Of a stretch of 64,000 bases of DNA, positions 12,013 to 21,430 are shown piece by piece. Where the stretch lies: contig JBBHKE010000121.1 in the NCBI GenBank assembly GCA_037447655.1, positions 1 through 64,000 of the forward strand, written 5' to 3'. The notes under the pieces were generated by a model, which searched no databases, was not told the origin of the DNA, and worked only from the letters and a program-made list of their open reading frames with translations. A program made the translations under genes and the position numbers. The DNA comes from Zygnema cylindricum (Eukaryota > Streptophyta > Zygnematophyceae > Zygnematales > Zygnemataceae). Each line of letters begins with the position of its first letter. Position 1 is the stretch's first letter.

Positions 12013-13879
12013 GGTTATGGGCCCACCATCTTGGGTGCCTATGTTCGATGAAACAAACTTCACTTATTGGGAGTTCACGATAGAGGGATTGCTTTTCGAG
12101 AAGCACTTATGGGGAATTGTTTCGGGACAAGTAAGATGTCCGCCATCGGGCTTTGGAGGAGCTCACTATGGAGAATCATCTGGGGCTGCCCAGAAAACCA
12201 ACCGGAGTTCAGATGCAACGGAAGGTGAAGGGAAAAACATTACCGTGGAAGGGGAAGTAGGGGAGAAGGATAAAGGGACACCTATGGTGAGGGGAGCTAG
12301 GCTCTCGGCTACGGTTCCACTTGTGGGGGTTATAACTGAACTAAAAACTGAAGAAAATGATAGGAATATTTGGGAATATAAAAACACTATAGCAAAACAT
12401 CTCATACTTAGATATGTGTCTAAGTCCATAGCTATCACTCTTTTAAGTCTAGTCAAGTCTTCAGAGATATGGGAAGCACTAATTCAGATTTATAAGAGTG
12501 AGACTATACAGAGGTAGCAGTTAGTAAAACAGGAAATAGAGGCCTATGTTTACAAAGGCGGTAGCATGATAGAGTTTTGCAATGATATTGCTGCGTTATA
12601 TGTTGAGCTTGCTAGTGCGGGATATGTAGAATATGAGGAGAGAAAGATTAATACACTAATTATAAAGCTTCCATATGAGTACGAAGACATCATTTACCGT
12701 ATGCAGGGAATGTATGTCTCCTCATGGACTTGGAGCATTACCATGGGGATAATTCTTGTGAGGGAAAGCACTTTGGAGCTTCGCAGGGGAAGTGATAGGG
12801 GTACTGCATTTACTGCTGGTGGCGACTAGCGGAAGCTTGATGTGAGGAACGACGATAACGAGCGGAAGCGTGATGAAAGGAAGAAAGACAAAGGTAAACC
12901 TTATCGAAACTTCGGTGGAAGGAGAGGGAGAGGAAAAGAAAGGGGAACTTTGAAAAAGGGGATTTGCTTCGCTGGTAGGAAACCGGGTCACTATATGGAA
13001 GAGTGTCCTCGTTTAGAAGAACTTAGAAGTTGGAGTGTGAATGAGGAGGAAGAAGGGGAAGAGGAGAAAGAGGATGAAGAAATTTTGGAGCTTCTTCACA
13101 TCGGTAGAATGGAGAAGAGAGAAAAATACACGGAAATTCCACGAAGACAACAGTGTGCTTTTGGAGGTATTAGAGAAGTAAAGGGAAGGGAGGTACTTGA
13201 GGGAGTTAGACCTTATGTGGATGCCAAAGAGTGTAGAAAGTATGACTTAGAAATGAGTAAGTCGGATCTAGGATCAATTATTGAAAAAGGGGAAAATAAA
13301 AATAATGAGGAGAATTTTATAGATATTTTGGAAAAAGAAAACTGGTCGGAAAAAGAGACTTCAACGGATTCCGAGGAAAGGGGAGAAGTGAAACTAGGAG
13401 TTTTAAAGGAAGAAGAAGAATATTTAATGAAAGGTTTAGGGGAGGAGAAATATTTATTGGGAATAAATTTAGAAAGTGAGAGTGGAAAGAAATCCATGGG
13501 AGAGAGTGAGGAAAGTTCATTTTTTGGGGGTAATGGGTTTGACATCACTAAAGGAAGTGATGACATTTATGAAGGTGTGCCTGTAAAAGGGTTAGCCTCA
13601 GGGTGTGTGTTGCAGATTAGAGATGGGGCTGGTTGTTTGAATTGCAAGAGGGAAAGTGGATTTAGTGAGGATGGAAAAGAGATGAGGTGGATAAAATCTT
13701 TGCTCGGATTTATGATAAGTGGGATGCTAAATGAATTGTGTGATGCAATTATTATTTCATTTCATCTAATGCAATGTTTTAAATACGAGAGCATATTTCT
13801 TAAGTTATATAAAAGGAAAAAAAAAAGAAAAAGGAAAAAAGGGAGGGAGTGTTTTGTGTATTTTGTTTGTAAGAGTTGA
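11993..13879 (+). pseudogene. G2: gag-only copia derivative ORF, two nonsense codons
   Basis: A single frame of about 629 codons is interrupted by TAG at 12515 (Gln codon in G1) and TAG at 12827 (Trp codon in G1). It starts MEPIEFQVMGPP across the LTR/PBS boundary. The gag body has HLWGIVSGQVRCP, IWEYKNTIAKHL and YKGGSMIEFCND, followed by a basic RKRDERKKDKGK tract. The zinc knuckle is spoiled, the second Cys being Gly (CFAGRKPGHYMEEC). An acidic stretch and a C-terminal mosaic of pol scraps follow, with RRQQCAFGG (next to the protease in E1), GLGEEKYLLGI (RT) and DITKG..MRWIKSLLGF (RNase H). Protease, integrase and RT catalytic motifs are absent. The tract KKKRKRKKGRE lies near the end. It would have supplied only Gag. 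Confidence 0.85.
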
Positions 13880-13907
13880 AAGGAAGTAGACTAGAAAATA
13901 AGGGGAG

Positions 13908-14268
13908 TGTTGATATTTGGGTATTTTTTAGGTCTTTATTAGATAGAAAAGAGTAGAGGTAGTCTGCCTCTGACTCCCTTCTCCAAGCCCCCACACTTGT
14001 CGTAGTCACTGAAGGCTGGAGAGGGAGCTAGAGCCATGGCTGCCTAAGCTTTCCAGAGAGACAGGAATAGATAATAGGTATGTTTACCAAAAAGGTGTTT
14101 GACAGACCCAGGTATTGATCCTGGTACCTACCGTCCGTCAAACGTCCAGTAGCCGTTAGTTTTGTCCATTTAGTCTAGGACTAGTGCTAGTAAATGGAGG
14201 GTTTGATAAATATTTAAATAGTTATAGGTAGGATTTTCCATTTAACTGGGTTACGATATTTAGTACAT
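13908..14268 (+). repeat. G2 3' LTR, first 361 bp
   Basis: It starts TGTTGATATTTGGG after the polypurine tract AAAATAAGGGGAG (13895-13907). The palindrome TTTGACAGAC...GTCCGTCAAA is at about 14099-14143. It is cut at 14268 by a reversed LTR of the same family. Confidence 0.8.
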
Positions 14269-15461
14269 AGAAATTTTATGGGCTCTATTGCCACACATAA
14301 TTCGCAGATCCAAAGAAAGCTAATCTAGATAGTGCCGACTTCAAGTTGATTAAAAACCCAAATGATTGACCCCTTGACAATTAGAAACCCATTAAAGCTT
14401 CACCCCTGTGAAGTAAGACTTTCTGTGTGCTCAGTTCCACCACAGAATGCAAAGTTAGAATATGAGATTTGGACACATTCCCCCACTTTGACTTTCACTT
14501 AGAAATGCAGCCACCCAGGCACGCAATAACTGTGACCGACTACACCCCTCTGTAGCGTGGAGTCCCTTGAGTCCGCAGCAACAAGAATCACTGAATTTGG
14601 TCGACTGAATTGATAGTTATGGCTGGCCAAAGTTTGCCATTTATAAAAGGTGCTCTCTGGGAGAGGCAGCTACCTACCAGAAATATTCTAAGTCCTAAAC
14701 CCCTCTCTAAACCCTCTAGTTCTGAGGTACGGACCAATCAAATTACTGTATAGTACATAAAGGTACAGGTGCCGGTGTACCTTTTGTACGTCCATCGTAC
14801 GACATGGCTAAAAACTTAACACGTGTCCTATCTGGATTCGCTCTTATAATCCCCAGAATTCCTGCTTCCAAATCTTATCCCTCCACGTGGCGCCAGGTCA
14901 TGCCACGTCAGAAAAACGGTACTGTAGAGAAAGTACAGGCGCCGGAGTACTTTCCGTACGGACATTTTACGATGATGTCATAGTGTGACATTTGTCACAT
15001 CCAAATTTGTTATGTTCCTTTCCGGAGATTCCGCAACCTGTACAATGTCGCCACGTGTCATTCAGAATGGTGACGTCCGCAAACGCCAAAAAACCTGTTC
15101 CGCGATCTCTGCATTTATCGCGGCCGTCCGATTTAAACCGGCATTCAATTTTAGCCGTCGAATATTGGTGCGCGGTATTTGTTTCAATAGCAAAACAAAT
15201 GCGCAGTATCTGTTCCGTCCCCGTACCGTACTCCGTACTAAATTAAACTGTCTCTATGTACTAAATATCGTAACCCAGTTAAATGGAAAATCCTACCTAT
15301 AACTATTTAAATATTTATCAAACCCTCCATTTACTAGCACTAGTCTTAGACTAAATGGACAAAGCTAACTGCTACTGGACGATTGACGGACGGTAGGTAC
15401 CAGGATCAATACATGGGTCCAATAAATACCTTTTTGGTAGTTTTGCCGGTAGTTTTGCCGG
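14269..15461 (-). repeat. Reversed G2-type LTR, truncated at the PNG1 side
   Basis: The complement of its left end reads CAATAGAGCCCATAAAATTT, matching the LTR/gag start of G2. It continues through TATA, GTAC and G-box blocks to the palindrome near 15390-15425. Its U3 start (about 190 bp) is missing. The boundary with the PNG1 intron carries a 12-bp direct duplication (GGTAGTTTTGCC twice, 15436-15461). Confidence 0.75.
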
Positions 15462-15553
15462 TAAAGTACGACAATCTTCTCACAGGAGTCTAGAAATGCT
15501 TCATCTTATTGAATATTTTTGAGAGGAACTTTGTTTTTGATTGGAAGGCTTAC

Positions 15554-17176
15554 CGGTTCCAAGGGATTTTCTCCATCAGCACATACAGTCCCGCCAGTAA
15601 TGAGTTCCCCTTTCATCAAATAGAGTAGTTTGCTTTCAAAGCCTTCCCTGTTTTTCTCCAAAACAGATTTTTTGATTTTTTTGCTCTTTTTGCTATCTGA
15701 ATTCCTTCCTTTAGCAAAATTTCTGCTATAGGGATTGCTACAACTACTGATAAAGGTGATATTTTGGGGGAAAGCCATATAGTATTTCCTTCGTCTAATC
15801 CCTGAAACTCTAAATCCTCATTTGCTTTAAGTTCCCCTTTTTCTCCAGTAAATAATCCCAAGCCAAGAGCTTCAAAAAAGGAAAGAGTGACTCTCGATTT
15901 CAAGTTTTGTATGTGTTTTGACGGATGAGATCGAGTTCCCAGTTTCAGATTCCTATTTTTGTAAGGCAAAACTTTCAGCTCAGAAAGAAGATCCATACAA
16001 TTTTCGAGAGTCGTTAAAAAAGAAACTCGATCTGATCCTTTTCTGGAGGAGTTTTCTGACATGGCTTCCTCACCAAGATCGCCGAATGCGAGAAAAATTA
16101 TACCCAAATGTTCATCTCCGGCGAACGTCTCAGACAAATTACTCGGATTTGATGGCAAATTAACATTTACGGAACTTTTCCCGGATTCTCCTTCTACTTT
16201 ATTTCCAGTTTGTTTCTCTGGAATAAATTCCCCTTGTATTTCATCGACGCCTTCCCAGTTTTGTGTTTCTGCGATATCTCTCTGTTCAAGTTCTCGTTTT
16301 CTTCCAATGTCTAAATTCGTTCTTAAACCTGCCGTAATGTCCGATGTGATTCGACGAATTGCATCTTCAAGTACTTCATTTCTCCTTGTGAGAACCTACA
16401 AAGGACAAATAACAGATCAGTTTACAGTTTCTTTTTCATATGAAGTGATAGTACTATTTCAAATCGCCGAAATTGGGGTCACCTGAAATCCTTAGTGATC
16501 GCGTTCGTATTTGAAAAAGATACAGTATTCACTATTCTTTACTTTGTAATGTAGTCGATTACATAAGTATGGATGATTAAAACTAAAATGATACTGTTCA
16601 AATCATTGGATCTCGCTCTTTTTGGAATATTATCTAAAATTCTATTACTCAAACATAAAAATGCGTTGAAACGTTTCAAAAATATTCCAAATAGCATTAA
16701 GAAAGAAAGAAAGGAGCCAAATTACTTTGACTGTCTTTGAGCCTCACCTCATCCCACTTTCGAGTATACCGCTTCGTCACGTCACATACTCCATAAGATG
16801 AGAAAGCTATAACATAGGTTAACTGTTTGGCCCGTCTGCGTTCCCATCCCCATCATTCCTTCAGTTTTCTCGGTTTCTTACCTTTTTCTTTACATTCAAC
16901 AAACAATTGGCTGACTTTCATCCAACTATAATATGACTTTCCATCTTTAGTTGATAAAGATTCGCTCAAATTGAGAATGCTCGAATAGTTAAATGAGAAT
17001 GACTATATAGAAAATGACGGCGTAAAGAGTGATTAAATTTGAGAATTCTTGAATTGGAAACGTTCGTTAGATTGAGATGTTGTTAACATGCAAATAGTTT
17101 CAAGAAATGAACTCACCCGGACTCGTAGAGAAGAGGTTCATCAAAAGCTGTGTTACAAGGATCAAGACGAATCCAT
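15554..17176 (-). pseudogene. PNG1: Peptide:N-glycanase (PNG1-like) gene fragment, three exons
   Basis: PNG1 removes N-glycans from misfolded glycoproteins in the cytosol. I infer three minus-strand exons: 17176-17117 (3' site CTTTCCAG, 5' site GTGAGT), encoding WIRLDPCN..DEPLLYESG; 16835-16748 (5' site GTGAGG), encoding KQLTYVIAFSSYGVCDV and TKRYTRKWDE; and 16395-15554 (3' site TTTGTAG, 5' site GTAAGC), starting VLTRRNE. The first two match the region just after the catalytic core of plant PNG1 and their reading phases join correctly. The third matches the plant-specific C-terminal part (LPYKNRNLKL, GGTVCADGENPLEP). A one-base frameshift in an A-rich run near 15690-15710 breaks the third exon. 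The catalytic Cys-His-Asp exons are not seen upstream, and the last exon(s) are replaced by an LTR at 15461. A sequencing indel in the homopolymer cannot be excluded. Confidence 0.75.
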
Positions 17177-17552
17177 CTGGAAAGAAAAGTGCGAAAAAAA
17201 ATCAAAATTTGGAGCACAGACAAAGAAATTGGCCACGAAGGACTTGGATTCGGGATTCCCGATCTGAGATTTGGGACTTGGGATTTGAATTTTAAGCTAA
17301 GAGTAGACAGTAGGAAAGAAAGTATAAAAAGACGGAAAACTCCCAAATTTATCCTCCATGGAAAAAATTGTGTTGTGACACCAAAATGATTTCTGTTGAA
17401 AAGAGAAAGTTACCGCTAATTAATAACTATCTATAATTACCGCTATAATTAATGTCAACAAAAGTACCAAAAGATTTGCCGCAATTTTTTTAAACTTTGA
17501 AATTCAAAGAGCGTCGCGTACACGAACGGACAAACTTACTGTTACGCTGTTA

Positions 17553-17700
17553 GGCTTTTTTGGCTTTTTTGGCTTTTCTGGCTTTTTTGGCTTTTTTGGC
17601 CTTTTTGACTTTTTGGCTTTTTTGGCTTTTTTGGCTTTTTTTTGGCTTTTTGACTTTTTTGGCTTTTTTTGGCCTTTTGTTTTTTTTTTATTTTGATTTT
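17553..17700. repeat. Low-complexity (TTTTTTGGC)n tract
   Basis: Imperfect repeats of GGCTTTTTT run for about 140 bp and grade into T-rich DNA. The lysine-rich reading frame on the minus strand is a by-product. Confidence 0.9.
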
Positions 17701-18744
17701 GCCTTTTGATGGATGGAGAGCGGAAAGGAGCAAAGGGGCAAGGTGGTTTTGTTTTTTTGTTTTTGGTTTGTGTGGACGTGGTTGAGCGGAGCGGAGCTGA
17801 CTTTATGGAGTCTTGAGCGATTTTGATTTGGAGCTTGGGTTTTGATTTTGGCCTGGCTGCGGCTTTTGATTTTGATTTTGCTTTTATTTGATCCTGATTC
17901 CGAGCCGATCCATCCGGAGGAGCGGACTTCGATTATTGGCGTGATTTGATCCCGATCGCCCAAAATCTAGAAGGTTAATATCGCAAAAACATTACGATAT
18001 ATCGTGTTTTTTGTCGAAACGATAAGTATCGCAATATCTCCGTACGCTGGGCTGGAAATAAAATTTCAAAAGCCCTCCCCAATAGTTGCGAGAAGGGGTC
18101 TTTCGTACAGTTTTACGTACATTGTTTCCGTACTAAAACTGTACGGGTATCACCTCCCACCAAAAATTTCACGATAATTTTTGTTGGTCCCCAAGCGATA
18201 TATCGGGACCTCCAGCCGTTCAATATTCGATAGAAATGATTTGTAAATAAATTGTATTTTCGATTCAAATGATGTGGACGATTGAAAACCACCAAGTTAG
18301 AAATAAACGATTAACATCATTTCGCTCTATTTTATGTTGAGAGAGTAAAAGAAAACCGGGACCAATAATTGCGATTCACAGTGTATCGCTTGTGTACGGA
18401 AAAGAAGACTAGTGACATTTAGGCTTTTTTTCACAGTTTGTTGATTCCTTTACATGGAGTCATAGACGTGTTCAGCATTTCACGAAACTTACTTTTCTAT
18501 TATTTTCTGTGGGTCGAAAAGATTCGTTTACGCTGAAGCCCATCCATGCGCAATTATGTTGAAAGGTTTGCTCGAGTGAAATCTTCCTCTTAAGGCATAG
18601 TTTTGTGTCTTAGTCTAACGACATTTCTAAGTGAAATTCAGTGAGTGATTTGGAACTATATTTGTATGTTACGTAAAGAAAAATGGACATTTGTTAACAA
18701 CTTTTCTCGCAACGGATGTTGTTGTTTGTTTCCATAATCTGGTA
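17701..18744. other. Unassigned spacer upstream of the PNG1 fragment
   Basis: No gene was recognised. It contains short CGATATATCG palindromes (about 17994 and 18187). At about 18367-18389 the sequence AATTGCGATTCACAGTGTA resembles the terminal repeat of the MITE that starts at 18745; a partner end was not found. Confidence 0.5.
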
Positions 18745-19239
18745 CACTGCGAATCGTAATTAGAGTAAAAAAACGATAAAAAAATAATAATTAGAGTTAT
18801 TAACTCTATTTTGGGTAATCAACCCTTTTCAAAAAAAGAATTTACTCTAATTTATCAATAACTCTAATTTGGGCGTAATTTGGGGGCTGAATATATATAC
18901 TGTAAATTAGGTACACATACAAAATCTGACAAAACATACAGTTTCACGTCATTATGACGTTTGCACTACGCGGTTTGTGAAAACGCAGTTACATGATAGC
19001 GCCTGTATTAAATCATTATTTGTATTTTTTTACTTAATAAAGTACAATTTTGCACGGTCAGACACCGACTGTACGCCACACTATTTAAAACGGCACTGTA
19101 ATAGAGTTATTAACGTTCATTCAAAAAATACCTTAATAGTGTAAAGAATAATCTAGAATAATGTACTTTATTTATGGTGATGGAGTAAAATTTGGGGTGA
19201 CGGAATTAGCGTACATAACTCTAATTACGATTCGCGGTG
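18745..19239. mobile_element. MITE, Tc1/mariner-like (495 bp)
   Basis: Terminal inverted repeats of about 22 bp begin CACTGCGAATCGTAATTAGA on the left and CACCGCGAATCGTAATTAGA on the right (complement). They are flanked by TA on both sides (18743-18744 and 19240-19241). The interior is AT-rich with no ORF. The family assignment rests only on the TA duplication and the CACTG-type ends. Confidence 0.7.
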
Positions 19240-19252
19240 TACTATAGAAGTG

Positions 19253-19452
19253 CACTGCCCATCCTTATTAGCGTTAAAGATTTATTAGTGTTAATGCAAA
19301 ATTAGAATACATACATTACTAATTAATGCAATGAGACGTGGCAGATTGTAACCTACATCCTTGAATAGTGTTGTTAACACTATTTTGTGATATTTGGCCA
19401 AAAAAAGTAGCGATCAAATCAGTGTTATTAACTCTAGCAACCATGGGCGGTG
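19253..19452. mobile_element. Small MITE-like inverted-repeat element (200 bp)
   Basis: The left end CACTGCCCATCCTTATTAG and the complement of the right end CACCGCCCATGGTTGCTAG are imperfect inverted repeats continuing into GTTAA. There is no clear target duplication. It lies 13 bp from the preceding MITE. Confidence 0.5.
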
Positions 19453-19931
19453 TTAGTGTTGTAGTGGTACCCATAATAAGAAGACTTTTCAATTGCTTCG
19501 GCTGTCACTCAGATACGTTTGCGAGGGTTGTTTTAGAGCATGGTAGTTTGTGGTAATTATGGTTCCAGGAAGGTTTAATTGTGTAATATTAATGATCCTT
19601 ATCAAGGATCCAAATCAGTTGCATTCCTAATTTTGAAAGGAAACACAAAAAAGGACCGAGAAAGGCGATGAGGCAAATTTTACAAAAACGGTTGAAAACA
19701 CACATAAATAAATGCTGATTGCCATAATATATGCATCATTAAAGTGAACAAGTGTTATAAACATTAATAACCTTTGAATATGAAACCACGGAGAAAATTA
19801 TACAAGATCTTAAATACAATGGAAAAGAAAGATTTTCATAAATAAAGAAAGAAAATAGGCTGTCCATTTGGAGTAATATCCTAATTGTCATCTAATTCAC
19901 CAGCTCATCGAAAAAGAAAAAGGGATAAAAG
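19453..19931. other. AT-rich spacer, no feature recognised
   Basis: No credible coding frame or repeat family was seen. A short palindrome-like stretch ATGATCCTTATCAAGGATCC occurs near 19591. Confidence 0.5.
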
Positions 19932-20218
19932 TCTATTCCTTACAGACAAGTTCTAGGAAGCTTGATTTACTTTATGAATTGTACTAGACCGGACATATCA
20001 GCGGCAGTTTGATTCCTCAGTAGGAGTCTGAATGATCTTAGGAAGAGAGACTAGGAGGCAGCAAAGAGAGTCATGAGATACTTAGTGGGAACTAGGGATT
20101 TATGGTTGCATTTGGGAGGCGAGCACACTGATATCACTACTTGGAGTGATGCCAGTTATGGGGATGTACCTATGAGAAGATGCACTTCTGGGTATGCGTT
20201 GTATGTGGGGGAAGGTGC
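19932..20218 (+). pseudogene. Copia RT/RNase H relic, left half (host of G1)
   Basis: It begins at the YRQVLGSLIYFMNCTRPD junction of RT and RNase H and runs through DITTWSDASYGDVPMRR to CTSGYALYVGEGA. It ends at the target duplication GGTGC (20214-20218) of G1 and continues at 24588. A stop interrupts the early part, and everything upstream of 19932 is lost. Confidence 0.85.
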
Positions 20219-21412
20219 TAAAACTCTGAGACCTCCATTGGCCCTCAGAGTATGCAGATCCAAAAGAAGCTAATCTAGATAGTGCCGACTCCAAGTTAAT
20301 ATAAACCCAAGTGACTGACCCCTTGACAGTCAGAACCCCAATATAGATTCACCCCTGTGAAATAACACTTTCTGTGTGCTCAGTTCCACCACAGAATGCA
20401 AAGTTAGAATATGAGATTTGGACACATTCACCCACTTTGACTTTCCCTTAGAAATACAGCCACCCTGGCAGACAAAAACTCTGACCGACTACACCCCTGT
20501 GTAGCCTAGACTCCCCTGAGTCCGCAGCAAAAAGAATCACTGAAAATGGTCAAGTAAATTGATAGTTATGACTGGCCAAAGTTTGCCATTTATACAGGGT
20601 GCTCTCTGGGAGAGGCAGCTGCCTACCCAAAATTTATCTAAGTCCTATTCCCTCTCTAAAACTCTATCTACTGAAGTACGGCACCAATCAAATTACTGTA
20701 TCGTACATAAAAGTACAGGTGCCGGTGTACTTTATGTACGGCCATTGTACGACATGGCAAAAAAGTCGACACGTGTCATATCCGGATTTGTTCCCGTAAT
20801 CTCCGGAGTTGCCGCAATCCAATGTAGTGTTACCACGTGTCACTTAATGTGGCGGTGATCGCAAACCGCCAAAATCGTACGCCGCGATCTCGGCATCCTT
20901 CGCGGCCGTCCGATCAAATTTGGATTTCAATCGTGGCCGTCATAAATACCTGCGCGGTATTCTTTCCGGCGTCAAACAAACCGCGCGGTATTTATTTCGT
21001 AATCGTACCGTAGGTCGTACTTTCCACAACTGTTTCTATGCAGTATCCATATAGTTCTAGTTAAATGAATTATTCTTATAGTAACTATTTAAATAAATAT
21101 CATACCTCTTACTGTCTAATACAATTAAGACTATATGGATAAGACTACCGGCTATTGTCGGTTTGACAGGTGGCAGGTACCAGGATCAAATCCTGGTCCT
21201 GGCAAAACTATCTTTTACAGAAAACCCCCTATAAAACAACTGTCTGTCTCCCTCTAGACAGCACAGGCAGCCATGGCTAACTCCTCCTTCAGTCTTCAGT
21301 GACTGCGACAAGTGTGGGGACTTGAGGAGGAGTTAGTGGCAGGCTGTCAATATCTACTATTTTGCTTTTTATTTTGCAATCTCTAGACCTAGAAAATACT
21401 TGAATTCCAACA
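20219..21412 (-). repeat. G1 3' LTR
   Basis: It differs from the 5' LTR at the very end (terminal CA changed to TA, turning the seventh gag codon of this copy into TAG) and at two internal positions near 21010 and 21171. Confidence 0.92.
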
Positions 21413-21425
21413 CTCCCCTTATTTT
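21413..21425 (-). other. G1 polypurine tract
   Basis: The complement reads AAAATAAGGGGAG, adjacent to the LTR start TGTTGGAATTC; it is identical to the tract of E1. Confidence 0.85.
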
Positions 21426-21430
21426 CTAGT

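Noticed and set aside
13908-15461. Snap-back inversion of the G2 3' LTR
   Set aside because: The reversed LTR is complete at its gag-side end and begins exactly at the LTR terminus (14269), which fits insertion of a reversed LTR better than a fold-back.
17542-17733. Lysine-rich minus-strand reading frame (SQKSQKSQK)
   Set aside because: It is a translation of the GGCTTTTTT low-complexity tract with no other coding signs.
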